Assembly (NCBI RefSeq): GCF_029784155.1
Contig: NC_073693.1
Span: 355,388,591-355,452,590, forward strand
DNA length: 64,000 nucleotides
Source of the DNA: Uranotaenia lowii
Taxonomy: Eukaryota > Arthropoda > Insecta > Diptera > Culicidae
Reading direction: 5' to 3'
Shown: positions 22,360 through 33,865 of the stretch, piece by piece
Layout of the letters: each line of letters starts with the position of its first letter
Numbering within the stretch: position 1 is the stretch's first letter
Notes under the pieces: generated by a model
What the model saw: only the letters and a program-made list of their open reading frames with translations
Databases searched by the model: none
What the model was told of the DNA's origin: nothing
Position numbers and translations under genes: made by a program

Positions 22360-25111
22360 GTGAAATAAATTTGAGAAAATCAGAAAGGTTGTTGAAGTTG
22401 AGAAGCTGTTTGAACTTTTATGACATACTTTTTCAACTTAGGCGTGATAAAGAGTAATTTTTTTTCTGATGATATGCTTAAATTCCCGTTTTCCCGGTCT
22501 TCCGGCGAAGCAATGAAATTTCAAACATATTACGGGGCGGCACGGATCGATAGCCATCCTGTAAAACTTATGCTTCGAATGGCTAAGGCAATTTGAAAAT
22601 TAAGTGCCGTAAAACCTTAATCAGAACAGCAAATTAGATTCAATAACCTGCCCCTAAACTGGCTTCGCATCAACGAAGAAAAATCCCTAACCAAATTGAT
22701 CGGTTCCTATGCGAGGCAAACGAGGTACCTACTACCGCACATTGTGTATATGGGTCTGTATATGGGTCTGATGGCGGAACACGTGAAGATCACGTGATCG
22801 ATGCATGTTGTATTATGCACCACGCACTGCCACTAAATATACAGTGGTGGTTCCAAAAACTGGTCCTTGTCAAAACCGAGTCTAACTCGGTTTCGGTCGA
22901 TTCATCGCTCTTGGCCTGGTGCCGGCTTAACTTCTCACTATACCTATGGTTGTCCCCAGTCAGCCAGACACCATCTCGATATTTTGTCTATCCTCCCTCG
23001 GCAAGGGCGTAGATTAAAAGACCACCACAGTACAATAATACCTATACATGACGATTGTAGATATGGTGAACCGGATAAGAAGCGAGACAGTCCGATCATG
23101 TAGTGTCGTCCGTCAAAAGGGCGGAAAAGAGCATAAAAGTCGAGAGAAAGAGAAAATTATCGAAGGGCTGTAAATATTTTTTGAGATGCTTTGAATTGGA
23201 GATCAGATCAGGCTCAATGATGGGAACTTCCAATTTTAGACGGCAAGTCCCTTTTGATGGTGATAAATTCCCCATAATCAGTCACATCGGTCACAAACTG
23301 GACGGTCAACTGAGCTATAACCATAAGTCACAACTTAAAATTTTCCAAAAACAAACATTTATAGAAAAAAAATCTTACTCAAAATTTCCACTGAACTCCC
23401 ATGGCATCTATCCATCGATTGTCAAAGTTGGGCAAAGAGCTTCGACCAAGAGTTTACCTTCTGAGTGATAACCTCGATTTCAGAGATCAATGCTTCATCC
23501 GGCTACATCTGGCGCGTGGCAACTTGTTTAATGTCAGAGAAAATTTAAGGTACAAAGTTTGTGTACAAAACTTTTCCATAGTTTTGACTTGCCGTTGATA
23601 ACCCGATCGCATAAACCTTCCCATTGAGGGTGTTCAGTATTGTCCGTTTCTGAACCGGAACGCTCTTTTTTGCACCAATATTTGCACTATTTGATTGAAG
23701 GGAGAAAACAGTAAATATTGCTTTGTTGAGAGCTTCCGTTATTCGGTAACAATATTCTTCAACCTCTTAGACATCGTGTGTCAGCCATCAGCGGCACGAG
23801 ATTTTAATTGAACCGATTGATTATCGCTTCAGAACAATATTTGGCTCATTAGAGAGGCAAAACAATCATAAAAATCGCTTGATCATTCCACATATCCCAT
23901 TACTTATGATGTTTAACGTTATGTAGTTTTGAGATTTCAGGAGGGAAACACCTTCAAGCGTTCCTAATTCGAAACAAAAAAGCATTTTTTTTTAAATTTT
24001 GATTCAATAACTAGAATATATTTTCAAACCTAACCTCTACTCTACCCTGCTCTACTTTACTTTACTTTACTCTACTTTACTCTACTCTACTCTACTCTTC
24101 TACACTCTACTATACTCAATTTTACTTAACTTTACACTACTCAACTTTACTCAATATTTCTCTACTCAAAAATTTTCGTCATTTTTATTGTTTTGGTTAT
24201 TTATTTTTAATTTTTATATACCTATTACTTTTGTCATATTAGTCATTCTTATCGACTGTTTTTGTAATTTTTAATTTTCCGTGGTATTTGGTCAATGTCA
24301 ATTTCACTAATTTAGTCAGTATCGTTATTTGCATTTAGTTGTATTATTTTCAATTTTTTTTGTTAATGTCATTTTTTGTTACTTTTTTGCGTTTTTTATT
24401 TTCTCATTGTTGTCCTTTTTGCCATTTGGGTACCTTGTGTATTTTGTCATTTTTTAAATCCTGTACATTCTGAATTTTTTTTTCCCATTTTTATCACTTT
24501 TGTTTATCAAATTTCTTTTGTGTAAACTTTTAAATTTTTATCATTTCGGTCAATGTTGGCGTTCTTTCAACTTTTGAAATCTTGGAACATTTTTCTCTAA
24601 TTTTGTTACTTTACTTATTTTGTAACCTTTTTGGAGCACGAGTAGGCGATGGCTTGTTGTTATCACACGTGTTTTTTTTTCGCTCTGTCGCGGTGAAAAT
24701 AAAATTTTTGAAGTTTGAGTCATTGTGAAATTGTGAATTTTTCTTGGGATTAATGGATCCGCTGCAAGAGGAAACACACTTCCTGCTTCAACAATTGGTG
24801 AATTCGGTCCATGACCCTTCTTATTCTGAACTGATGTTCCAATCCGGGAGTTTCTACTTGAGACTTCTCAAAATTGGAAAATTCTTAAATACTGTTAATT
24901 GGTTTAAAGAGACGTGAGATGATCCCCCACATTTTGAGGAGAGCCCAGGAAAGTTTTTTTTCTATTTCAACCTACTTTTTAATCTAAGGAAGAACAATTT
25001 CGAAACCTTTTGAGGGTTTAATTTATAATGATGTGTTGCAATTACTATTGACACATTCCACCGTGACGTGAAATCGCTTTTCCGGACTTTTCTGCACTGT
25101 TATCATTCTAT
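22360..25111. other. Unassigned sequence with low-complexity parts
   Basis: 22.4-24.0 kb has moderate composition but no recognisable gene. A 121-codon frame at 23103-23468 lacks an ATG at its start and any domain sign. 24030-24170 is a CTACT/TTTACT pentamer-like microsatellite. 24170-24560 is T-rich with scattered GTCATTTTT. Confidence 0.4.
24036..24170. repeat. Microsatellite-like (CTACT/TTTACT) run
   Basis: Degenerate tandem units CTCTA, CTTTA and CTCTACTTTA follow each other for about 130 bp on the plus strand. Confidence 0.8.
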
Positions 25112-25113
25112 TA

Positions 25114-25810
25114 CACTGATAAATTGATTTACACATTTTGCAAAATTTTTTCACACACTATTGGCAAATATATGGAGCTGTCAAACTAGAATGCGATTTT
25201 TACACACCATGCAAGTTCCAAATTTACACATTATCCGGAATTAGCGGATATGGCTATAATGTGTGAAACTGGCCCATCCATTAGTTTGCAAACTGGAAGA
25301 AGATCCAAAACCAGTTGAAGAAATCTTGCGGCTACGATTTATTTATAGAATTATGGTAAGTTACTATCATTTTCAACCATAAAACGTCAACCCGTGTTGA
25401 TTTTTATTTGTATCTTTCAGATCATGCTTTGAGGAAGCTGTCACCAGCCGCTTGGAGAAACATTTCATGGAATGTTTCGAGACTTTAAAAAATGTAATTC
25501 CTACCAGAAGATGCTCACCAAATCGAATATTCAACTTAGTGTAAATAAAATACTTTGAAAACCAACCAATGTTTTGTATTTTTAATTTTGGTTCGAATCA
25601 TGAATTAAAATTGCGACCCTCCGCTTTTTTTCACACATTTTTTCGTTTTCATCGCTTTTTGCATAATGTGTGAAACGCTCACATTTCGTTTCCTTGAGCG
25701 GTGTTTCACAGTAATGTGCAGCAGTACCTTCACACATTTAATGTGTTGGTCTACTTATTTCCATAATGTGTGAAATTTTACACACTAAAGTGTGGAATGT
25801 TTTGTCAGTG
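25114..25810 (+). mobile_element. Family E: CAC-ended TIR element with CATAATGTGTGAAA subterminal repeats and a two-exon frame
   Basis: This 697-bp element has ends CACTGATAAA and CACTGACAAAA (inverted), flanked by TA (25112-25113 and 25811-25812). The motif TTCACACATTATG/CATAATGTGTGAAA recurs near both ends in both orientations. The interior carries two exon-like blocks separated by a 65-nt intron, followed by AATAAA at 25544-25549. The layout is the same as families A to D. Confidence 0.75.
25292..25544 (+). pseudogene. Two-exon coding remnant in family E element
   Basis: The first block reads ANWKKIQNQLKKSCGYDLFI and ends at a donor GTAAGT (25356). The acceptor TTTCAG precedes 25421. The second block reads SCFEEAVTSRLEKHFMECFE and then TLKNVIPTRRC, stopping at 25542-25544. 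The two blocks share a frame across the junction, but the junction codon is TGA. The copy is therefore either mutated there or uses another border. No start codon is evident. Function unknown. Confidence 0.4.
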
Positions 25811-25929
25811 TAGTCAACCAATTTACTTGAAAATAAAAAAAATTGTAGCAAACGGTCGCAAATTGAATTTCCTTCAAAATGAATATAATTTGGTCATTTT
25901 AAAATTTAAGTGGATTTTGTTGTGATTGA

Positions 25930-26705
25930 TTACTTTTGTGACGTGAATTCACGCTAGAATTAACCATTTCGGACTTAAGTACATACATCTTTGATTTCCT
26001 GTTCTCTCTGTGGAGATAGAATATCGGTGTCTTCGAATGAGTTGTAAAGAAAACAATTACTCACAATTTGATATACGAAACTTCTCGATTGAACAACAAC
26101 GAACGAAGTTATGCTGATTTGAAGTTGTGACGTGAATTCACTCAGTTCAAACAGAACAGGGTAGTTGACTGAATTCACATCACGAAATATAAAGTTATAC
26201 TGTGGTTATACTGAACCATTCTTTGGAGTCTTCAAATTTTATGTACACTTTCAAAAACGATATTTTGTTGTTCCGACATTTACAATCATAAATTTTTAAT
26301 ATCTGCACCTAACTTTTTCCTTATTTTGATTGGCACTTGAATAGCAACATATTGAGGGATCATATGTTAAAATTACTACTGTCTTCATTTAAAGATTTAT
26401 TTGAAAAGAATGAACTTATTAAAAAATCAACTAATTTATGCTCGATTTGTAAAAATACGACCATCTGGAGGGTCAAAACAGCTTTCAGAGCACATTTTTC
26501 ATATAAAATTTAACAAAAAAAATCTAATTTTGTGACGTGAATTCACTCATTCGCGCTGTTGTAACTCAGCTAGATTCCAACCGATTTCTATAGATTTTAG
26601 AGTTTTAGAATCGTCTTATCATTTTCAAAGTTAATCTCATTTTTTTATTTAAAAAAAGTCAGAGTTTTCTTCCCTTTTTTGTGACGTGAATTCACTCATT
26701 TGCGA
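25930..26705. repeat. Dispersed GTGACGTGAATTCACTCA motif cluster
   Basis: The near-identical motif TTGTGACGTGAATTCACTCA occurs at about 25936, 26125, 26527 and 26678. An inverted, imperfect copy is at about 26166 and a partial one near 25062. It contains the palindrome GTGAATTCAC. Spacing is irregular (about 40 to 400 bp), so this is not a simple tandem repeat. Confidence 0.6.
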
Positions 26706-26734
26706 CTGTTTTTGTTCGCTTTTCAAACCAACTA

Positions 26735-27683
26735 CCGTAAACTGGGGGAACTTTGATCACTTTTTTCATTCATTTTAGAATATTTTGGAAGCGGTTGCTT
26801 TTTAGTAATATCTAAAAGCTTTAAAACCCTTACTAAGGTGAGGAGTTTTAAACATGATCATGGATTGCAGTAAATTCAAACGACATTTGTGGTCATAATT
26901 AAATGTTTGTTACAAAACCAGATTTCGATTTTCGGGGTAACTTTGACCACTATGGTTTTTACGTATCTCAACATCTTCAAATTTATTTTTTTGATGCCAT
27001 AAAGCACAGAAGGCTCAAAAAATCGATAAAAGTAATTTTTTTATTCGACTCAGTTGAATTTTTCAACGTTTTCTTTCAAAACCAAATATACTCGAAAGAT
27101 GGACAATGTTGCTGCATACATTTAGGGGCAAAAATTATTAACATTTTTCAATATTTTTTGGCCTCGTAAACTAATAAAATTTTACCTTCATTCAATTCCC
27201 TCATTCTCGTACTGTTCCCACGTTCTTTATTTCTTCAAACTTTACCATTTGATAGGGTTTTTAGCCATTTTTCCTATACAGGCTTTTTCATGGAAAACGA
27301 CCGTTTTTTTTAATATCCAAAAATTATCATCAAATGACCATAAAAATAACACTGAAACTTAACCTAAACCAAGAAAAATAGTTGAACTTTCACATGAAAC
27401 AACCCATTTGCTCCTAAATGCTTAAATTTGATCAGGAGAGATGTTTGTTTGTGAGCCATCAAAAAACCAGATATTTTAAGATTTTAAAATTATGTTTTAA
27501 GTAATATAAAAAATCTCCTAATAAAAACCAAATTTAGCTTATTTGTACCTCCATTTACAGGCTTTCAAACGTAGTAAACAGTTTTCAGATATTTTAACTT
27601 TATACTAAGTTAATGATGATTATCTGCAAAAATTTCATGTTGATCAAAGTTACCCCGCTGATCAAAGTTCCCCCAGTTTACGG
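26735..27683. mobile_element. 949-bp TA-flanked element with CCGTAAACTGGGG ends
   Basis: The ends CCGTAAACTGGGGGAACTTT are inverted copies and are flanked by TA (26733-26734 and 27684-27685). GGGGTAACTTTGA-like copies of the inner part of the TIR recur near both ends. No transposase is seen. The 88-codon frame at 26903-27169 has no recognisable features. It is likely a non-autonomous element of a TA-inserting superfamily. Confidence 0.8.
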
Positions 27684-28698
27684 TACATCGGATATAAACA
27701 AATTCTTTTTTCTACCAAATGAAGCCAAGTTTTTTGGCTTCTGAACATACTAAAAATATTTCCAAAAAAAATCATCCATATATTAAAATTAATGATTTTG
27801 TAAAAGTTGTCAAAAATACCACTTTTTTCAACAAAAAAACTGATTTTCAAAATCAACTAAAACATGTGTAAAAAAACTTTTTTATCTTTTTTCCTTTGGT
27901 TTTGTGTGATTTAAATTATCAAAATTATAGACAATTTTGAAATTTTTTGATACGCGAACGGATAAAAATTACTTTTGAGCGGTACAAGCGCATGGAATGT
28001 GCCATTGTGTGTTTAAAACACGTGACTTGAAGCGAAGTGAGATGCGTATAAGAATTTAATTGAAATTGACGTACAAATAAAAGGACTCTTCAAATAATGT
28101 TGCGCCTTGGAACCAGACAGCTTGTTCATATACTCGTTTTACAAATCATGTTCCAGGTTTGAAATTCGCAATATTAATCAAAGTTTTCTTTGCTAAAAGT
28201 AAATCACAGTTAAGTTTTGAATAATATGGATTTTCGGGTTACTGTGTCTGTCATGAATGTGTGGTTAAAGTCACAAAATGTTAAATAATTATATCGATGT
28301 TCAAATATGTATTTTTTCTACTCACCTGGATGCTGACAAGATTTGGCTGTGTACACAGCAAATTTTTTTTTTGCTGGAAACCAGCAAAATTTTGCTGGTT
28401 TTTGTCCCGCTGACTTTCCAGCAAAATTTCCAGCAATTTCAATTGCTGGAAAAAACAGCAAACGTTAATGCTGGTTTCCAGCAATTCAAATTGCTGGAAA
28501 ATCAGCAATCCAGATTGCTGGAAACCAGCTATTTCTTTCAACACAACCGTCAGTATTTAGTATGAAATTTATATTTCAATTCAAAATTACAGTTTAATAT
28601 TGGCTGTGCATATGATAAGCAATAAAAACAATTATTTTCTCCCATTTTCAATAAGGGATTTTTTAATTTAAAAAAAAAAACTTTTTTTTTACAACTTT

Positions 28699-28917
28699 CT
28701 AAAACCGGCTCTGGGGTGGCCGCTTTGTGCCGCAGTGTTGATCATCCGCCACCTGTAAAAATAGTTTTGAATAGTATCTTCTATGGAATATCTACCTGTA
28801 CAATAAAAACTTACCCTTGACTTGATGCCTGGTTGCTAGAATATAGAGGAAAATAAAATAATTATATTAATTTAACCTAAATTCGTAAAATAGAATCTCA
28901 CCTTACTTCAGCGTACG
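28699..28917 (-). pseudogene. Spliced coding remnant in family B element
   Basis: On the minus strand an exon ends at 28917 (donor GTAAGG). An 81-nt intron ends TATATTCTAG. A 21-nt exon follows (28815-28835, reading QPGIKSR), then donor GTAAGT and a 62-nt intron ending in TTTTTACAG. The last exon (28699-28752) reads VADDQHCGTKRPPQSRF and stops. The two exons join in frame. The upstream exon is cut by the nested family A element, so no complete gene remains. Product unknown. Confidence 0.45.
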
Positions 28918-28935
28918 AAACAAAAACAAACTCCA

Positions 28936-29763
28936 CACACAAAACTTTCGAGGCCGAAATTTAGCAAAATTTTGCTCAAATTTGACCAGCTAGAAATTAA
29001 GCAATCAATTTAGCAATTTTTTTCTGCTCAAATTTTAGCAAATATGAGAAAAATGAGCCGCCGGCATGTTTTACTTAAATTTTAGCAAAAACCAGGGGGG
29101 AAAATCCCGCAGAATCTGAAATTTAATTTTTTTTATATTTTCATTTGCAAATTTCGAGGGAATGTTTGAATATTAAATAGAATGCACGGATAACATCACT
29201 TTGAATTTATTTATAACTTTTTCAAAACACTTCATAAAATGCAAAGTAATAAGTTTGGATTCTGGGAATGCACCTTCCGGCTAATGACCAATCGTCATTC
29301 ATGCATCGATGATTGAGCCAGACGCAGCGCGTTGAAACTTCAGTTGTCCACTTCCAGACTGTTGCGAAAAACCCGTCAATACCTCCGGAAATTGCAACCT
29401 GGTAGAAAAATAAAACAAACAATTTTGCATTTCGAAAATCGGGAAATCTAAACATTTCATAATCGCGGCCGCGGCCCTTACCTGTACGCATTGATCTGGC
29501 CACCACAAGAACCACCAGCATCGCGCTTTCAGAACAACTTAATCGCGTCAGTTTGTTATTTTTCTCCCAACTGGCGGCGGCTGCTGTCTGCAAACAAAGC
29601 GGCTAGAAAACTTTCGTTTTACTAAAATTAAGTAAAACTGCCTTTTCAATTACTAAAATGAAGCAAAATTAGCTTTTTGCTATCGCGTTAGTAAAATAAC
29701 CCATTTTGCTAATCGAAAGTAACAGCGAAATTTTGCTAAGTGGAGCCTCGAAAATTTTGTGTG
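28936..29763 (-). mobile_element. Family A copy 2, nested in family B
   Basis: This 828-bp element has ends CACACAAAACTTTCGAGGC and an inverted match, flanked by CA on both sides (28934-28935 and 29764-29765). TTAGCAAA/TTTTGCTAA motifs cluster near both ends, as in the copy at 15342-16200. The interiors align in the minus-strand coding region, although the two copies are clearly diverged. Confidence 0.8.
29222..29593 (-). CDS. Putative two-exon gene of family A element (decayed)
   Basis: An unspliced 123-codon frame exists, but the sequence suggests a gene with an 83-nt intron. The donor CAG|GTAAGG is at 29481 and the T-rich acceptor TTTTTCTACCAG ends at 29399. Exon 2 (29398-29222) reads VAISGGIDGFFATVWKWTTE, then VSTRCVWLNHRCMNDDW. 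Exon 1 corresponds to CRSENSMLAVLLVAKL in the copy at 15342-16200, which is in frame with the donor there. In this copy a ~26-nt deletion has shifted the frame. No family recognised. Confidence 0.35.
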   Translation of the reverse strand: MQTAAAASWEKNNKLTRLSCSESAMLVVLVVARSMRTGKGRGRDYEMFRFPDFRNAKLFVLFFYQVAISGGIDGFFATVWKWTTEVSTRCVWLNHRCMNDDWSLAGRCIPRIQTYYFAFYEVF

Positions 29764-29994
29764 CAAATTGATAACTCGATTGCTGATTTTCCAGCAAACT
29801 AGATCAATTGCTGGAAAGTCCAGCAATTTGAAAACCGATTGCTGATTTTTCAGCAAAAATGACAAGCACATAACCGAATGCTGAAAAATCCAGCAATTCG
29901 AAAATCGATTGCTGGTTTCCAGCAAAAATTTGGATTGCTGAACGTTTCCAGCAATTTTTTTTTGCTGGAAATCGAGGCAAAAATTTACAGTGTA

Positions 29995-32900
29995 TGTATC
30001 ATAAGCCTCAGCATAAGCAAAAAAGTGAAAACGGTTTTTCTAAAAGCCTAAACTATGACAAACATTTCATCCGAAGACTGCATTTCGATTCAAGTTAAGT
30101 AGTAGTAGTAGTAGTATGGGGTTACTACCCACATCTTGTATTGGCTGATACACATGGTACAACTAATAATCAAAACCAGCATAAGATGCCAAAATGAGAA
30201 TCTGGATTCAATTCTCATTTCAAATGTTGATTTTGAAGATTAGTGTGGTACCATAATGCACACCGTGACAAGTCAATGTAATCATGGTAGGAAACATCTG
30301 AAACAGCAAAATAACTCTTTAGGTGCAGAGAACTCATACGACCCATAAAGCTGTTTCAGATAGGAATCGGAAGGGGGCAATTGAGGAAATCCTACTTGGC
30401 AGATAGGATTGATGAATGATAGAATGAATGGAACATGAAACAATCTCACCAAAAGTCTCTCGTCGCCGCGTCGTCCAGGAGTGTTATTTTTCAATCGAAG
30501 CAACTCAATTCTTCCTCCCGAGCGCCAATTCGTAAACATTTGCCCCGTCCAATAACCTTTGGAGTCGAATTGACGGTTATCACCGTTGTTTCCACATTTT
30601 TTAAGCAGTTCAGCATATTATTGAAATCGTGGGAATTAACAAGATCAAACAACCATGTACAACAGATGTTTGAAAAATATCACTTTCAGGTCCATTGAGT
30701 GAAAAACGAAATCCAACTACTGGCACGAAAAACAAAACCGAAATCAAGCAAGGCAACTCATGAGGCAAATTTTAAACTTTCTGTAAGACACTTTCCTTAA
30801 GTTTGGAGCCCTTATTTGGTATCCATCTCTGCTGTGAAAGTCCAGCCACACGTTGATACCACTGAGATTCAGTTTATGAAGATTCACTCAATTAAATAAC
30901 GAAAATTATTGGAATTATCAGCGAAGCGAAAAAAAAACGCGTGCGATGTCAATCTTTCACCGCCTACTCCTCAGACTGCATTTCGATTCAAGTTAAGACA
31001 CAAAAGTTTCAAAAAATAGTCATCTTTTCAAGGGTGATATTCAGCACTATTAATGAGAGACACTGCTTCGAAGAAAAAACCGTTTTCAAAATAACTCGAC
31101 CGAAGGGGACCAAAGTTATTCATGAAAAACTGGATTTTCGTGTTCCCCCTGTACGAAATGTCCCAAAATCCCATACAAACTTTAGGCTCATTGAGCGACG
31201 CCTTCCCGTGATCCGATCTGCCCAAATTTGGCATGAGATCTTGTACTAGGCCTAGGATCAATTTGAGCCTGCAGCGCATACATTTCACAAGCTTGAAATT
31301 TCTCATACAAATTTGGGGCAGTCTAATAAGCATTTAATTATTTTGTAACCCTTTTTTTATTTTTTTAACTTTTTCCATTTTATGTAATTCTTTTTTTTTT
31401 CTAAATTTTGTTATAATAGTCATTTGTGTTCTTCTGACATTGTTATTATTTTATCTGTTGTAATTTTTATGTCATTTTCGTCGACATTTGTCATTAATGT
31501 AATTGGTGTCATTCTTGCGAATGTTGTCATTTCATTTTATTCATTTTTTTATTTTTATTCATTTTATTTTTTATTTTATTTTTATTCATTTTAACATGAT
31601 TGCAATTTAGAATTTATTGTCATTTTTAATTTTTTTTTTCCAATTTTCCTTGCTTTTTTTGGATTATGTCATTTACGTATGACATTTTTTCTATTGTTGT
31701 ATATTTAGTCAATTGGTGATTTTCGCAATTTAGCCTTTGAATGTTTTTTTTTTATTTTTAGCACTTTTGTCACCTCTGGCAATTTTGTCGTTTTTTGTGA
31801 ATTTTCGACTAAAGACGTTTTTTTTTTTAATTTTTAAGGTCATTGTCAAGTCAAAAGAATCTCTAAATAAAAAATTTACCTGGAACTTTGCACAAGAGTT
31901 TTTGTGGGCCTGTAGATGGGTTTTAGAAATTTAAAGATTTTTGTTCATAGATAAAGTGCCGCCGTTATGTACCTAATGGGGTGATGGGGTAATGGGGGTG
32001 GTTGATGTATGGAAAAAATTTCATGCTCGAATTTCGAAAACCGACTGTATGCATTAATTTTGATGCCAAATGACTTAGAAATGCATGTAACGTCGAGATC
32101 TGATGAGACTTCGGAAAAAAAGCTTCAAGCCAAAAATCGGACTTCCTGGGACGGGGAGTCCCAGAAAGTCGATTTTTCAGGGACATTTTTTTCCAAGATA
32201 ACCCAGACCTCGACGTTTTATGCATTTTAAGTCATTTGGCATCAAATCAAAATTGATTCCCGGATTTCGTGGTTCTCCTGAGATAATTTTTGAGGGTTCA
32301 AAACCCCGAAACTTTTAAACGCTTTACGGCACCCCTAAATCGAGTCCGATTGAGCTGAAAACCCATTTGACTGCCACCCTAACCTACATAAATAAGGTTA
32401 TCTTTCAATGAGTCGTACGATCGAAACTCAAACACTTCAAACCCTGATCTTAACGATTGTATTTTCTTGAAGTTTTAACTCGTTTTAGTTCAAAAGTTTC
32501 ATGAACTAAGATCATTGTATTTAGGAAATGAAAGTGTGTAAGAAAATGTTCATTGTTTTAGTTTTTTTTTTTATATTCGTTCCATTTTACTGGGCAGGTG
32601 TTCCTGTTCTATATAGGAAAAGCTGTCAATAGCTTTGGAAATTTCAAAACTACAAAGTTATCGTCCTTCAATGACCAAGCTGGTATCAATCACACATATT
32701 GACACTTGCTACCGTTTTTCTGCCAAAGTCGCATTACCTTGCAAGGTAGCAATTGGATGCAGACGTCGCGTAGTCAATTGCTTGTTGCAACTAATTACTC
32801 GATTCGGTTGAATGAACCATCTACCTAAGCATTCGAAATGTTTTTGCAAATTTTGACAAACCAAAAACACACCCTTTCATCCGAAGCGGAAATCCTGACG

Positions 32901-33700
32901 AGTACTTGTAAAAACATCTCAAAACGGCTCGCCTCGTGGAGCAGTTGAATGGTGCCTCAGCCGATTCATGCAACGAAAAGGCACACGTGTTTGGCCCTAA
33001 GCTCAAAACATCTTGCCCTCGTGATGATGCTCCCTCCGGCGGGGAAGGATCGTTTTTCACCGTTATGGCGTCTCAAGTTTCATACACAAAGTTTGCGCCA
33101 CTCCGACTTTTTTTCTTCTAAACGAAGGTGAAGTTATAAGACGGTAGCCTACCGAAAACTGCTATTAACCGGATCTGTATAGGTCGAAGTTTGGTGAATC
33201 TGTGTTTCTTATCAATTGGTCAATAGCTCGACGAAACTAATCCCATTGACACGCGTACTTCGAATGCGCTTAGACGTAAATGAGTCTTTCTTGCCTTTTG
33301 GAAGCCGTAGAATCTTCTACGGCTCGTCCAGAACTGTTGGGCAATAATGTGGGTCAATGTCAGCGCCGAAATCCTAGCACTGGGACCAGGTTGATAAAGA
33401 CGTACTCGAATGACGTTAGTACGACGAAAACCCTTTTCTGTAACGTTGAAGGGCAAAACGGTTTTACCGTCAATGATGATTACGCCGCAGAACGCGATGT
33501 CGCAAATCTAGAATAAAGTTAAAAGCTCTTTGATACAAACCTGTGACGCGCCTCCAGCCGGTCGAGACGAACAATTTTATCAATTATCCGGCGAAGTGAA
33601 AAACGTTCGTTGATCTTCGAATAGATCTTGCTATGGCGTTGGTTGAATGATCCATGTAAGAATGTACAGGTACAGTAAGGTTTTTTTACACTGATATACG
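29995..33700. other. Unassigned sequence between family B and the foldback satellite (first copy)
   Basis: It contains a GTA microsatellite at 30106-30123, a T-rich low-complexity stretch at 31340-31860 and an imperfect foldback at 32056-32254. A perfect hairpin AGCCGTAGAATCTTCTACGG lies at about 33303. Two GC-balanced blocks (32900-33120 and 33250-33660) have open frames, for example GASADSCNEKAHVFGPKLKT on the plus strand. I cannot assign any product. The same sequence recurs at 37022-40730. Confidence 0.4.
32056..32254. repeat. ~200-bp imperfect foldback
   Basis: The arm beginning AATTTTGATGCCAAATGACT pairs over about 95 bp with the arm ending AGTCATTTGGCATCAAATCA. The loop lies near GGGACGGGGAGTCCC. 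It probably is a small MITE. It is repeated at 39081-39279 in the second copy of the segment. Confidence 0.6.
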
Positions 33701-33716
33701 TAACGCGTAAAAAAAA

Positions 33717-33832
33717 ACGTGTAAAAAAAACCGTGTTAATTCCCGAAAACCGTGTAAAAAAAAAACCGTGCTAATTCCCGAAAACCGTGTAAAAAAAAAC
33801 CGTGTTAATTCCCGAAAACCCGTGTAAAAAAA
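33717..33832. repeat. ~33-bp tandem repeat CCGTGTTAATTCCCGAAAA, first copy
   Basis: Three to four units of CCGTGTTAATTCCCGAAAA plus an A run lie next to the heptamer array. The minus-strand frame across them (GFRELTRFF repeats) is a repeat artefact. Confidence 0.8.
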
Positions 33833-33865
33833 GACCAATCGAATTCTGCAGCTCTGAAGTTCTGA

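Larger units (their letters stand above)
28354..29992 (-). mobile_element. Family B: CAC-ended TIR element with TTGCTGGAAA subterminal repeats
   Basis: The ends CACAGCAAATTTTT and CACTGTAAATTTTT are inverted copies, flanked by TA (28352-28353 and 29993-29994). About 200 bp inside each end is packed with TTGCTGGAAA/TTTCCAGCAA motifs in both orientations, forming many small hairpins. The interior holds minus-strand exons, and a family A element (28936-29763) is nested inside. A second copy of most of this element after the N run (to about 37021) is probably an assembly duplicate. Confidence 0.8.

Noticed and set aside
23103..23468. 121-codon plus-strand frame
   Set aside because: It begins without an ATG, has no recognisable motif and no polyadenylation or splice context.
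33540..33660. Minus-strand exon (SKINERFSLRRIIDKIVRLD) followed by an acceptor
   Set aside because: The intervening sequence would be only about 33 nt, too short for an intron, and the frame is broken by indels in the second copy of the segment.
33717..33832. 33-bp repeats resembling a CRISPR array
   Set aside because: Units are directly adjacent with A-run variation and no unique spacers, and the DNA is eukaryotic.
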